A stretch of DNA of 64,000 bases from Paragordius varius (GCA_964247055.1 OZ176052.1:11842001-11906000); one strand, 5' to 3'; shown: positions 47,877 through 60,748, counted from the first letter of the stretch. Notes: generated by a model from the sequence alone, not told the origin. Numbers and translations: made by a program.

Positions 47877-48107
47877 ATATTTACAATATAGTGGTTTGAA
47901 AGAGAAGACTTATTAAACGTTGAATGTCAAAATGATATTTCTGCCATGATTTACATCTTACTATATTGGTCGAGCGAATGTATGACAGAACTAATTAATA
48001 ATGATAATGGATCAACGTATGATGATGAGAGCAGTACCGCAACCTCTGATGAATCCACTTCAAATAAGGATACCGAATCATCTATGAGTTCTGTATCAAA
48101 CAAATGA
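42358..48107 (+). CDS. Unknown helical protein with acidic Ser-rich tail
   Basis: Eight exons join in phase to a complete 638-residue protein: 42358-42639, 43601-43785, 44048-44202, 44557-44765, 44927-45066, 45373-45986, 46093-46208 and 47892-48107. AATAAA follows at 48119-48124. It is largely helical. The segment SIEYLADLLSQKYFIL followed by SIEMMESYCALFQNM is vaguely like the repeat units of MIF4G domains, but I would not name the family from that. A basic, Lys/Asn-rich middle (GTHKSRKNKFKPP) is followed by more helices (LTDLYNELLDVFLIPDNP) and a tail of Ser, Thr, Asp and Glu. The last intron (46209-47891) holds hAT-type MITEs and a Helitron-like insertion. If the upstream BTB-like ORF is spliced in, the start moves to 41443 and the product has 912 residues. 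Confidence 0.68.
43337..43425. mobile_element. Solo end of the ACTTCAAG-type MITE (family C)
   Basis: TCATATGAGCTTCGAGAGTG, TCCTTTAAACTTCA and AAGTTGGTCCTTGAG match the left terminal arm of the element at 49015-49629. The other end is not found, so this is a fragment, in intron 1 of the helical-protein gene. Confidence 0.6.
43507..43598. repeat. Two-copy tandem duplication beside an exon
   Basis: A 41-bp unit (core TATAAAAAGTCACCAATATA followed by AAACATT and a T-rich tract) occurs twice in a row, starting at 43511 and 43552, directly before the splice acceptor at 43600. The pyrimidine-rich part of the acceptor is thereby duplicated. Confidence 0.85.
46576..46819. mobile_element. hAT-type MITE in the last intron of the helical-protein gene
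   Basis: Begins CAGGAGCGTCCAACAAGACC and ends TTTGTTTTGGACACCCCTG, an inverted pair of the hAT-type end, with GCGGCCCGTG near the right end. No clean 8-bp duplication is seen. A second, oppositely oriented end (GTGTTAGACATCCCTG) finishes at about 46556, so two elements may lie side by side. Confidence 0.6.
47227..47763 (-). mobile_element. Candidate Helitron-like insertion with terminal hairpins
   Basis: Read on the minus strand, the right end shows two adjacent perfect hairpins: stem GAAGTCC with a 3-nt loop (47261-47277), then stem CTCGTGCTGC with a 3-nt loop (47238-47260). A 7-nt spacer and CTAG followed by T come next. A terminal hairpin shortly before CTRR, inserted next to T, is the 3' signature of Helitrons. 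A possible 5' end starting TC after A lies at about 47763 (TCTGGTACCGG). Base composition is clearly more GC-rich than the surroundings. No Rep/helicase ORF is present. The two overlapping ORFs here resemble nothing known. Confidence 0.4.
47811..47872. repeat. (TA)n microsatellite near the last splice acceptor
   Basis: A long TA-rich run with slight interruptions, about 20 bp before the acceptor at 47891. Confidence 0.9.
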
Positions 48108-48614
48108 TTTAACTAATTAATAAATGTTTTATATACGTGAAATTAAGTGTTATTTATATTTTTACTTTAAATTTTTTATGAGCTAAAAGGTGGAAAATAA
48201 AATGTTTAAGTTTTTAGGACTTTCCGAGTACTATTAATTTTGGGTCAAAAAATGTAATTTGTGAAAATAGGTAATCTAACGCTTTCAAAATCAGATATAA
48301 ATTGCTGGCGAAAATTAAAAAAACATTGAATAAAATAATGCAAATCGTCGAAAAGTTTTTTAATCATAGTTGGTAATGAAAGAATATACGAATGATTGCT
48401 ATTCAAGAGCTTCGGTAGGCTTATAAAAGAGTGTGAAATATATTTTCCAAAAATAGGTAAGAATTTTTACATATTTTTTTCTATTTAAAAAATATACCAT
48501 TGCTACTTTTATATAAATATTTAGATTTTTTATCCAATTTTTTAATGCAAAGCGGATAATTCAAAAGAGTAGGGCGTATACCCTAATTTATGATTTAAAT
48601 ATCAAACCCTATTA

Positions 48615-48897
48615 TATACCATTTACACTTATTCACCCTTAAACGATCCAAACCTTTGAACAATAATCCCCCCTCGAACAATTCAAGTACACCCTAAAAT
48701 AAATTGTGTATTTTTAGGATTAAAAATTACCTATATTTTAAAATTGTGATACTAAAAATATAATAAACTAAGCCATAGAGATATATCTATTAATAATAAG
48801 TTATATTAACCCGAAATCACAGTTTATTTTTAGGGTGAATTTGAATTGAGGGTGAATTTAAATTGTTCAAGGGTAAATTTGAATTGTAAATAGTATA
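48615..48897. mobile_element. TA-type MITE, family A
   Basis: Begins TATACCATTTACACTTATTC and ends TTTGAATTGTAAATAGTATA. The arms carry iterated CACCCT / AGGGTG units, here one more than in other copies (TTCACCCTTAAACGATCC, then AATAATCCCCCCTCG, then AAGTACACCCTAAAAT). It shares the inner TTAACCCGAAATCACA block with the other copies. Non-coding. Confidence 0.8.
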
Positions 48898-49014
48898 TAA
48901 ACAGCTCTTCGAAGCGGTTTATAAAAAGTGGACCAGGAACCGGGCTGGTTTAACGGTTTCGAAACCGGTACTTTACATTAACACTGCATAATAAGAATTT
49001 TAATATATGTTAGA

Positions 49015-49629
49015 TATATACTATTAGCACTTCAAGAGTGTCCTTTAACACTTCAAGTTTATCCTTGAACACTTCAAGTGGTCCTTGAAATTTTTGATTT
49101 AGATATAACCATAAATTTAAATTTCATTATTTGATCATTCTTTAACCAAATTTTCTTGATTAATTATGTATTTATTATATATGCAATAATACAGCTAAAA
49201 TTATATAAATTTATTATGATATTTCGATTACTACAAGTAATCTTTGTCAAAAGTAAAAAATAAAATTAAAATATAAATTAAAATTTGAATTATAAAGTAA
49301 AAATATTTAATGAAATATATATTAAAATTCTAATTAATAACCCAGAAAACTTATTTTTTTAACTACATGTAAACTTATTAAAATTAATATATTTATTAAG
49401 AACTTATATACAGTTTCTGAATGTTCTAAAGTTGATATTGATTTGAAAGTTTTATTTAATGAATAGAATAGGTTAAAAACAATAAATTATATGAATTCTA
49501 TATGGTTTGATTGATAAAGTTAAAAATAATTTTAAAATGTTGAAGGATGCGCTTGAAATGTTCAAGGACCGACTTGAAGTGTTGGATTAACTTGAAATCT
49601 TCAAGGCTCTAGAAGTGCAAATGGTATAT
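49015..49629. mobile_element. TA-type MITE with iterated ACTTCAAG ends (family C)
   Basis: A 615-bp element with inverted ends: TATACTATTAGCACTTCAAG at the left and AGAAGTGCAAATGGTATA at the right. Each arm contains three or four iterations of a CACTTCAAG...TCCTTGAA unit. The outermost TATACCATT-like end resembles family A, suggesting that related transposases mobilised both. Non-coding interior. Confidence 0.75.
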
Positions 49630-49902
49630 TTATCCATGAAAATTTGGCCCTAAATAACCAACAAATAACTTAATTTTTGGATATTGTTTACGCTGAAGTG
49701 TGATTGTATTATTATATTGCAATTATAATAGCTAAAATTATATGAATTTATTGTAAATTTTCGATTACTACTAGTAATCTTTGTCAAACATAAAAAAATA
49801 TAATTAAAATATAAACTAAAATATAAAGTATAAAGTAAAAATCTACCGCTTATTCTGATTGTAAAAATAATGCAGTTATCAAAAATGTGCCAGTATCTAA
49901 AT

Positions 49903-50150
49903 CAGGGGGCCTAATATGGGGCCGCATTTGAGATTAATATGGACATTCACAATATTTTATTAGACTTCAAACATAAGATTGTTGATGATAATAGATTATA
50001 ATATTTATATCTAATTTGTTACCAATCGGATAAACAATTCAGAAAATTTGTTTTAGTAATAATATAATTAGGATTTTGTGAGTACTTTAAAAATTATGGA
50101 TTTCTGAATTTTTCGCGGGCCGTGCATATAATGTTTCGGGCAGTCTGTAC
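49903..50150. mobile_element. Probable hAT-type MITE
   Basis: Begins CAGGGGGCCTAATATGGGGC and has a GCGGGCCGTGC motif near the other end. Interior ATCTAATTTGTTACCAATCG is shared with 31426-31723. The right terminus is unclear. Confidence 0.4.
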
Positions 50151-51448
50151 ATCCTATTTTAAATTCATATGTGGTTTATTGCGACACGCATCAAACTGTA
50201 TAAAATTTTTAATTAATCACAAAAATATAATATAATTTTAATATTTGAGCTGATACAAAACTGTAGCAGAAACTATAGGTGAAAGATTTTTCTAATATAT
50301 ATAATTCACATTTTATTTTGACTCAAATCTGAAACAGTTTGGACGTACTTTCCTGAAACGAACTAAAACACAAGTTAATGTTTGTCACTCTATATACATA
50401 TGTTCTACAAGCTGAATAATTATCAATCTATTTAAATGTGTAAATAAATTTTTTAGTCCCATAGTTTTTACAGCTGGGCGAATTAAAATAGATTCATTAT
50501 TTAATAACCAAATTGGTTTTGCTTTGATGGGACAAATTCGTGACAATATTTTGCTCTGATATTGGAAATTACATTAAAGTAAAAAGGAACTAAACGTATT
50601 TGATAATTTAGCGTTTAATTGATTTAAGAAAATCGATTTTCATAGTTTTAGGATTCACAGCCTAATTTTAATCTGAGTTTCATTGTTAACCAAGGATATT
50701 ATATTTCAATCAATTTTGAAATAATTTATTTACTTCTATCGAAATAAATAAATTTTATACACATTATACTATATAATAATAATAAACGACTTTGATAAAA
50801 ATTATCTTCTGATAAAACTGGCCATTGAGATGAGCATAATATGAGTCTTGAGAGTTAATAAAAACAAAGTAAAATAATTCCTTCAAAAAATTTCTATAAA
50901 TATTTCAGTTCATTTTGCTGTGGTTTTAATAATTTTTTTATTGAAACTCGACTCCGATATTCATAAACCGCTAAACTTTCTCGGTATAAGGAGCAAAGAT
51001 GAAAGGTTGATTGATTAAGAAATCGATTTAGCTGTTAATGAGCTGGTACAAATTAATATAGTATGTGATTAAAATATCGTTATAAGTTTAGTTGAAGAAA
51101 ATTCGACTTTATACCGATACTCATACCGCCAAATTTTCTCGGTATACAATGAAAATTAATATTGGTTTACTGTTTAAAACTTTTTATACTGTTTAAAACA
51201 TATAATAGATTGATGTTTATATAATATACTTTATGCTGCCCAATATTTGAAGTGTGGATTTTTAGTTTTGATAAGACATATTTTAGATATTTAAATTTTT
51301 TTATTGAAAGCATTAAAATATATAAATGATTGTTAAAGTGATTGTTTAGATATAATAAACTAATATATAAGCTATAAATTGTGTTTATAGAATAGACCTT
51401 GTCAAAATTGCAATATGTTTTTTAAAAAATTATTTATTTCCGAATGAA

Positions 51449-51484
<36 letters not shown>

Positions 51485-52729
51485 GAAAATTATTAATTCG
51501 GTAATTTTCTCCTTGGTATTCATGACAAAATGTGTGACTTTCGAAGTTAACTTTAAACAAATATTTTACTGATATATTAACAAATGTGGTTTTTTATGTA
51601 ATGTCCGCCGATATTTCTATTTTTTATATAATTACTATAAAAGTTAGTATGAGTGACTTGAAATATTAATATCAAACTTTTTATTAATCCTTCTGTGCAT
51701 GTTCCTTTGAACAGAAGAAGAGAATAAATTATACTTTGTAAATTATATTAAATTCGAATCATTATATTGAAATATTATGAGAAATATTTAAAATATATAA
51801 TGATCCTTATTCCAATGGGTATTAGATGTTCAAAATTTCATTTAATCTCAAATTAGTCAAACAATAGTAATTCATCGATGATTGAATTTTTATTAATAAT
51901 ATAAAATGTAAACCGTTTAAGTAAAGATGGAAAATTATCAAATAATAAACTTTTTGAATTATTGTTTTTCAGAAAAAAATTGCATTCAATGATGTTTGCA
52001 TAAAACTTAACTGGAAATTTACCAATCGTGAACCATGAATCAATACTCGTCTAAAATTTAATTATCACTCGCGTCCATAATCCATATAAATTATTAATTT
52101 TAACAAAAAGGATGGCGAATGTGGTCAAAATTTAAATTTAAAAAATGAGTTTAAGCTTTTTGGGCACTTTCGATTGGTAATTATTGTTGACACTTAAAAT
52201 AATTAAAACCTATCAAAAATAATTAACATGGTAACAAAAATAATAAATAAAATTAACATTTTATTAGAAATTTTTTGATTAATTCAAAAATATTATTGTG
52301 TCGGCTGTAAATTAAATGAACTATTCCTGCAAAAAATATTTAAGAATATTTAATCTCACTTTTTTATTTTAAAACTGTACATATTTCCAAACTTTTGGAG
52401 GGAGGATAAAGTTCCTATTAATTATATTTTCCATAAAAATGGGAACCATGCGTTTTGGCATAATGGTTTTAATATATAAGTATAATTTACTACTATTTTA
52501 TACTAAATATCTCTATATTTATATACTTATTAAAAAGTGAATACCATTTCTCCTGATTTGTATTATACATAAGAGTATAATAAAATAAAATATTTTTATA
52601 GGTCAAACTGCAAAAAACAAATACCTTTCTTGACTATTTTCCAATATATTTTTTTTCTTGTAATCATAATAAAATTGTATCGTATTTAAATTTACATTGT
52701 TTTATAAAAAAATTCATGTGTGGAATTAT

Positions 52730-54813
52730 ATGATCACGGTTGAATATTTTAGTTTGTTATATTCGAGGTGTGGAAAAATAGTAAGTTTACAACGATGTAC
52801 CCTACTTATATCCGTTATAATACTGTATTGTTACGTCGATATTTGGACTAATTCGCATTATGAAGAACTTTCTGGCCTTATTCCAGGTAATGTTTCAATA
52901 TTATTAACTAAATAAAGTATTTAGATAAAATTATAACCAAATTTATTCTTAATTATATTAATTCAATACAGAAACGAGAGCTATTTATGGGCCATTTCGA
53001 TTTTTGATCGCTGAAAGGAAATTTACATAACTGTAGCCTGGTTGAGAGATTTTTCATTTTATTAATTGCATATATTTAAAAGAGCGCTGTATTTTTTTTC
53101 ATAAATCTAAAAAATTTACCTAAAAATAAAAAAAATGATCATACATGGCTACAGACCTGTAAACCAAATCCCCTTTTATCCATTTAAAATACCGAAAAGG
53201 CCATAATAAGCTCTAGTTACTGTAATGAAAAAATATTAGTTAAGAGAACAAACAACGATTGTTTGGATCCAGAAACAATACAAGAACTAAAGAAAATACC
53301 CTCTATGTGGTTTTCCACAAATTTGCCAACCAAATATATTGAAAGAAATCAGCGATTATCCCGCAAATGTGCGATACTTTATCCATTTATGAAGAAAAAT
53401 GGGAGCACAAAAGCTAACCACAATTTCTATAATATATTTGTGGAACCGAAACACAGTGGACTTCTTTATTGTACGGTGTATAAAGTTGCATCTACAAATT
53501 GGTTAAAAATGTTAATGCTATTCTCTCAAACTAACCATTGGAATATGTTTAAGCAAATGTTTGCGACTATAGAATCGGAAGTGAGCGAAAACTCACCCTA
53601 TTATTTTGATTGGATTAACAATGTAACCGATAGTATTTATATGGATGAAGCTCATTACAACAATAGTTTGATTGGATCCCAAAGCTGGCCTCATGGCTGG
53701 TCAACCGATTGTCTAAAGCGTTTGATGGCAAATTTTTTGTCCTTTTTTTTCGTTCGACATCCCTTGGAACGTCTTGTATCAGCTTATTTGGATAAATACA
53801 CCTATGCTCCCAGCGCATCAAACATGTATTACCAACAACATATCGGAACTCTGATTATACGTAAATTTAGGCCCAATGCTAGCGCCATGTCACTTAAATT
53901 GTAAACTTTTGTTTAATTCGTATTGACGTTTATAGGTAAACGATGATCTGGCATAATAAAATGGAATTAATCTCTTTATAAACTTAAGTGATTTACAGTT
54001 ACCACAAGGAATAACTTAAAGTTATTTCACAAAACAATATAAAACCGTTAAGGCTTTTTATTAGGTCAGACACCATACTAATATCTTTGTTGTGTGGCTT
54101 AGTAAGAAACCGACCATCATATTTTAAATAATACTAAAAAATTTAATGTGCAAATGCAATTGATTTTAATTTACACATTAATTTTGAAACATCGTAATTT
54201 ATAAAAATGTTATAAGTTAGATAGTGATACTATTCAAATGTCAATTGTCAATCATATTATGTGCTATTAAAGATATAACTATTCAAAATATTTAAAATTT
54301 TTTATTTGTTATCATTAAAATATATTTGTAAAATATAATTTAATAATTTATAGTGGACATGATGTAACCTTTTCAGAGTTTATTGATTGGGTATTGTATG
54401 AATACAATGTAACTAATGGTAACATAGATCGGCTTTATAAACCCATTTCACGGGAATGTCGCCCATGTGAAATACGCTTTCACATTTTGGGTCGCTATGA
54501 AACGTTTGATCAAGACGTAAATACCATTTTTAGGGCAATTAATGCCATTAGAATCCAGCAAGATATACAAAATAAACACCATATAACAAACGAATATGAA
54601 CAACAACCCCATTTTTCTTTTCCTAATTTAAGACACGATTCTTTAACTAGACACACGCGAACAAAACATGAAATCGCCGTAAAAATGTTTCAACAAATAG
54701 ATCGAGAAAGAGTTAAACGTATAATTGATATTTATAAGGAAGATTTTTATCTATTTGATTATGATTATACGGACTATATATCAGACATGGATATTACTTC
54801 TCCTGCGGAATAA
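52730..54813 (+). CDS. Carbohydrate sulfotransferase, HNK-1/CHST8-14 family
   Basis: Golgi type II membrane enzyme that moves sulfate from PAPS to a sugar chain. Three exons, 52730-52886, 53240-53900 and 54354-54813, give 425 residues. An N-terminal anchor is present (TLLISVIILYCYV). The 5'-phosphosulfate-binding motif is YKVASTNWLKML (family PKVACTNWKRVL), and the 3'-phosphate motif is FFVRHPLERLVSAYLDKY. The last exon has the family HDVTFSEFIDWVL, the CRPCEIRFHILGRYET block, and then a low-complexity tail. The acceptor at 53239 was chosen because it is the only nearby one that keeps phase. The acceptor substrate (chondroitin, dermatan, GalNAc or HNK-1 epitope) cannot be decided from sequence. 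Confidence 0.88.
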
Positions 54814-55613
54814 TCAAAAAATTAGCTTATTTTTAAATCTTTCAATTTCTGATGGACAGGACATTTATTATAAAAAACAATCCTATTTCGCTCTTAAACA
54901 ATCGCAAAATATTTTGCTTGTGTAATTCTAGACATTCTGCTTGTTCCAAAAAATGGATTTATTAAAATTATGATTGAATTGTATTAACTAAAATTTTTGG
55001 CCTCAATATCCATTCTCCACTATCTCACAATAGTTATAACGGTATACATCTGTTCTTTGCGGTGCACACACACACACGCATATTATAACTATGAATATAC
55101 GCAAATACAATAACAATAATTTGTTTATATAGATAGATATAAATATGAATGATAACAATTGATTTCTTATTTATGCGTATTTCTTATGTTAGTTTGTTTG
55201 TATTTGATGAGCTTACTTACTTACCCCCTTTATTTATTGTTGCTTGCTTGACATTAAACTTTAAATAAACCTCACGCTTTTTTTATAAATTTAACACAAT
55301 ACCTACCTTATCAAACCTTATCTCTTTGTTTTCAAATCCAAAAAGTTTATCGTCGCATCACCAAAATTTTTTATTGGAGATTATGATTATTTGGGAAGAA
55401 TATCTTTATATTTATATTCTTTAAAGCGATGCAATTTGTCATACATGTTTAATGTTATAATTATTATCTATAATTGCTCAAAGACCGTAACAATCAACCC
55501 TTTATCATGATTATCATTTAATAATCCAAGCCCAAATTTTTGAAGGGTAACCAAAAATGATTTTTTTAAATTATAATGAGTTATTTGTTTGAAACATCAA
55601 CAAAAAATTGATT
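54814..55613. other. Intergenic, probable UNC-93-like promoter region
   Basis: Contains a short (CA)n run at about 55063-55079. No gene seen. Confidence 0.5.
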
Positions 55614-57302
55614 ATGCTAATGATGAATTTTGATAACGGGTCAGCTTCGACGATGACCTCAATGTCCAAATTGAAAATTTATAAAAATATTATAGCGCTT
55701 AGTACGGCGTTTTTCCTGCTTTTTTCAGCTTTTCAAGCCGTTTCTACCCTACAAACCAGCATTAATGCCACGAAAGGGTTAGGCTCCACATCGCTAAGTG
55801 TTATCTATGCTTTTTTCATATTCTCCTGCTTATTCCTTCCTGAACTCTTGATTTCCTACATCACTGTGAAATGGACCCTAGTCCTTTGCATACTTTTATA
55901 CACGAGTTTTATAGCTGCAAACTTTCATCCATCATGGTATAGTCTCATACCCACTTCTGCTTTGTTAGGGTTAGGGGCGGGACCTCTATGGACCTCCCAA
56001 TCGGTGTACATTACGAAAATGGGCAAAAAATTAGAACAACTTGCCCGTGGATCTAAAAGCCAAATTATAGATTCTGACATCCGAAAACATTATGAATCAC
56101 CCATGGATGAATCATTAAATAATTCAAATAGAAAGAATAGCAATACCATGTCCTCCACAATCAATCCAGAAAAATCAAATCAACATTCCATTACACCCTT
56201 TTTATTTGGTATATTCTATGCCTTTTTCCAAGCTGGCTCCATCCTTGGCCAACTTATATCATCGCTCACGCTTAAGAGTGACATTCAAATTGTTAACCAA
56301 AGCTTACCTCTTCCACTCATAAACAGAACTTACATAGTAACTCAAAACACAGCCGTTTGTGGCCCCAAATTTTGTTCTAAAACTCTAAAACCAGCAACAT
56401 CAGATTCAACTGATATATCACGTTTCCATCCTAGCAAGCAAAAACTGAATATATTGTATTCAGTTTACACCGTTTTAGCTTTAATGGGTGCCGCTACAAT
56501 AGTATTCCTCCTAGATAACTTGAGTCGTCAAGAAGTAAGTAATAATAAAGCAATCCCACGTGCTATTTCGGATGAGGAGTGCTCCGTTACCCCCATAAAC
56601 CCGAGCCAAAATACTCAAACGACCGGACAACGTATTCTCAAAATGTTTTTAGCTACCCTGAATCAAATGAAACTCCCTCGTCAATTATTACTTATACCAC
56701 TTTCCATCTACAGTGGACTAGAACAAGGATTTATGTCAGCCGATTACACTAAGGTAAGAATTTTAATGACTGTTTTATTCAAACTATTTAAATTGATTAT
56801 ATGACATTTCTACTGATTTAAGTAAGATATGCCGTAAATTTTAATTACCATGAAAGGTTTTGTTTGTTTTAGCTTATTGGATCTCTCTCTCATCAATTAA
56901 AATCCTTTTATTATACCATAAAATAGTTTATCGCTAACTCAATAAAATTAGAAAATACAATAAAAAATGTATGCAAGGTTAAGGTTTTCAGTTTTTTTTA
57001 ATAGTTTTTTTATAACTTGTATATAAAATTAAATTTTGTATGATTATGTAATATATAATAATAATAATTAGGTAAAATCAATACATAAAATTTTTATTGT
57101 TATTTATTCCCTCCCACAAATTTGATTCGTTCTCAACTTTTGCATGATGTAAGAATTCTTTTTATTATTTATTTGTAAACAATATTGTAACAATGTAATA
57201 TTTATTGGGGGTGTGTTCATCAATATATGTATATATATATATATATAAATAATGTATCGATAGATGTTTCCTAAATAAAGAAAAAGTATTCAATATATTA
57301 TA

Positions 57303-57333
<31 letters not shown>

Positions 57334-58905
57334 AGGTTTTAATCATAAAACAATAATATTTTTTATTTAAAAAAAGTATTTGTGGGTTTAATATTAATTA
57401 TAATAAAGTTGGCTGTTGGAAGTCCGTTTAATTAGTGCAAAAATTTGAAAACTACTCGCGAATATAAATAGTAACAACCGTTTTTATCTTATTTTAGTAA
57501 TGCCTGTAAAAATACCACTTAAAAGACTTTAATTTTTATTTATAAAAATATAAACATTTTGCTCTAGTGTTATCGGTTTCTGGTTATAGCCCTGGATTAT
57601 AATAAAGCGTCTTTCGCGTAAAAATTTACAATGGTCAATATTAGACACTTTTAATGATTACTCACGTAGAACAGCAAATAGTTTCCTTTAACAGCAAAAT
57701 ATTAGAATACTTATTTGTTGTCCGGCAAAAACTTTTATGCAATTTTTAACGCAAAAACTACCATACATTAAAAGTTATATTACTTTTTCCGTTCATCTAG
57801 GCTTACGTTTCTTGCTACTACGGGGTCCGTTACGTAGGATTCGTTATGATGGCTTATGCCATTGTCAACACTATAGTGTCTCCACTCTCAGGACTGTTGA
57901 GTAAACATTTACCGAGATGGACGCTTTTTCTATTTATGGCAGTATTACATGCTTTCATCATTTTCCCCATGCTTAATTTGCTGGGAGGCCAATTTGCACG
58001 CAAGTTTGTGCTCATTTTTGTGGTCGCTGGTTTGTGGGGCCTGTTTGATGGAATATGGCAACCACAGATAAATGGTATTTTATTTTGAGATATAAATGTA
58101 TTTACAACTGTCTTTTCATCCTAAACATTTTTCCTACGCTAATTTACTCAATTGGATATTTCGCCTGACGCCAATTAATTTTCTCATTATTTTTTTTGCT
58201 TTTTGCATTAAATATAATACCTCTAATTAATTTTAATTTGCAAAATTGTTTTTGTTAACTATTCAATCATAAATCACACGAACAGTTTATTTTTTATTTT
58301 GATCCAAATATTGATTATTTAAGAAATTTCAATTAAATTTTTTCTTTTTAACCAGAATCGATATTTATGTAATCATTGTAACCTCCTCGAAAAAGGTTAT
58401 CTCTTTATCATTTTATTTTTAGCCAAAATATATGGTTTGATATAAAAAAAATTTAATCACTCTTTTTTATTATAATTAACCAAATAATTTAGTGGAAAAT
58501 ATTTCGCACAAATGTTATTACGAGTGATGGATTACTAAAATAATTAATTTTTGATAGGCTTAACTATTGAAATCATAAAAATCATTTTTTTTTTAAAAAA
58601 ACTTATAGTAATTATGATTTTTTTATAAAACATATCTAATAAAACATTTTGCAAATCTTTATTATCTATTAGGTTTATACAGCGCTGTGTTTTCCGACAA
58701 TCCGGAGCCCGCTTTCGCTAACCACCGATTGTGGGAATCGGTTGGTTTCATCATAAGCTTTGCTTACCACGATGCTTTGTGTATAAAAACCAAATTTACT
58801 GTGATATATGTATTCCTCATACTTGCTACAATCACTTATGTTACGTTAGAAATGCTCCTTAACAAAGATAAATACATTAACCGAAATAATCGTCGAAACA
58901 GTTAA
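55614..58905 (+). CDS. UNC-93-like multipass membrane protein
   Basis: Member of the UNC-93 family (major facilitator fold; regulators of two-pore potassium channels in worms, and UNC93A/UNC93B1 in vertebrates). Three exons, 55614-56753, 57801-58074 and 58673-58905, give 548 residues. Family blocks: FFLLFSAFQAVSTLQTSINA, GLGSTSLSVIYAFFIFSCLF, ASWYSLIP-like PSWYSLIPTSALLGLGAGP-LW, FGIFYAFFQAGSILGQLISS, PLSIYSGLEQGF, VVAGLWGLFDGIWQPQ, and PAFANHRLWESVGFIISF. It is longer than human UNC93A (about 457) because of a polar Ser/Asn-rich loop of roughly 55 residues after the LEQLAR segment and another after the LLDNLSRQ segment. AATAAA overlaps the stop region at 58906. The start is the first in-frame ATG, and the next in-frame ATGs follow within a few codons. 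Confidence 0.92.
57224..57333. repeat. (TA)n microsatellites in UNC-93-like intron 1
   Basis: Two TA-dinucleotide runs, about 57224-57246 and 57298-57333. Confidence 0.85.
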
Positions 58906-60748
58906 ATAAATAAACATATAATATATTGAATTCCATCCAATTAATTTTAATGAAAAAGGTGCCGCCCCCAACTCCCCCCTAATGTATAAATTAATTTTGC
59001 ATCAAACATTATCATTACAATCGGTAAAATTATATTTTACACCACTATATTATCCTACTATCCATATATTAATATTAAATCGCCTATACATATGTGTAAA
59101 GATTATTATGTAATTAGAGTCTACATAGAATTATATGCAAAATTTATTATAGTGATACACAAAAATAAATTATTTATCATGTAATTTTTTTGTTAGATAT
59201 TGCCATATTTGGCATCTATAAATATCGTATAAAATCTTTTCAGAAAACGTATTGGCCCGTCAAAATTTAAAATGGAAATTTTTTAGTCATCTTTAAATGG
59301 CGCTAATAAAGGCCAAAATAAGGTTCGATAAATGATGTCCCTAACAACCGTTTCTTTGAGTCATTTTCCGGAAAACGTGATATTTAAATTCAATAATCAT
59401 ATTAATTTGACAACATAGTCGAATTACTTTTTGGCATTAGTCCTGATATTTAGCTGCCCTTCATAAAATTAGATGCTTTTCTTAAAAAATTTATTGAATA
59501 TGGATTTAATCATGGTTTTGTGTATTTCTCGCATAGAGGCAAAAATTCATATCAAGATTAAGAAAGGAGCCACTCTTTAAAATTTACGCGTCCAAACAAT
59601 TATGGGGAATAAATAGTTACTAAAAAGTGACAAAATAGGCTAGCTTAAGATTAAAAAATTGATAATTCACAAACAATATTTTCATTATTTTATAGGGTTA
59701 ACTTTATAATACGCTCCTACCATTATAATAAACTGGAGCGCGATTATAATATAATATCGCAAGTTGTATAAAACAAGATATCATAAAGATATCTTTAAAT
59801 TTACAATTTAATGGAGCTGAAGATTCCAGCTCCTCAAATAATTTTATAAATTTTAACTCAAATTCAAATTTTTATAGTCAAATAATAACAGGTTTCAAAT
59901 TTATCGACTGTAAATTATAACAAACTTACGATGATCAAATTATAAAATTTATTCTTTAATTGAACGCATGGCGACATTACCATATTACTTAAAAAACAAA
60001 TATTCTAGCGAGTACTGTGCAATATGCATAAGCATTAAGAAATTACATAAAACAAAAACGCCGAATTCGTTCAGAACAAACGACTTCTTAAGAAACAGCT
60101 TTTAAATCTAAGGCTACAAAGAACGACAATCCCACAAAAAACCATCAGTGATCCTTAAACTCAGCAGGGGGTGCATGCGGCCCTAAATGTCTTTTTTATG
60201 GCCCCGAATTATATAGTAAATTTTTGATGTATTTATTTTAGGTATAAATATATGCAAATGTGTTAACAGCTACGAAAATTTTATCGGTTTTATATACTTG
60301 ATGAATAATTTTTGCGTCCCTTTGGTGATTACCACCTATCTAATAACTTAACTTATAGAAGGCTGCCGTTGTTTTTTATGGTGGATAACATCATTAATGT
60401 AAAATTTTTAGGAGACAAATGGATTACTAACATTGGATTATTTAGTTTATTTATTTTGGTAATCTAATCAAAAATGCTGTCCATATGTACTCTGTAATTA
60501 GTAGGATAATATGGCACAAAAATTAAATTTATACTCGTGTAAAATGCTAATGTAAAAAAGGGCAAGGTAGCAATATAATAGGGTATGGCTATAGCCCAAT
60601 ATCTAAAATATTAAAAACAAATGTAACTTGTTGGGGTAATAAGTGATACCAAGCGCTTCTATTACAAAGTTTGGCAAAATAGCATATAAAACATATAATA
60701 CTATAATCTGAAACAATATTTTTTACCAAAAAATATTTGAATTAATAG
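58906..60748. other. Spacer before the last gene, no exon supported
   Basis: No convincing exon, although 5' exons of the gene starting at 60749 are expected somewhere here. A solitary hAT-type end (CAGGGGGTGCATGCGGCCC) lies at about 60164. Confidence 0.45.

Larger units (their letters stand above)
48108..52729. other. Intergenic region with MITEs, no gene seen
   Basis: Apart from the elements at 48615, 49015 and 49903 I find no supported feature. A (TA)n run lies at about 51449-51482. Two diverged direct copies of a segment containing CCGATA...CTCGGTATA lie near 50950-50995 and 51105-51155. Confidence 0.5.

Noticed and set aside
52972-53030. Extra exon for the sulfotransferase (ETRAIYGPFRF)
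   Set aside because: The acceptor is in phase but there is no donor before an in-frame stop. The direct join 52886 to 53240 is in phase without it.
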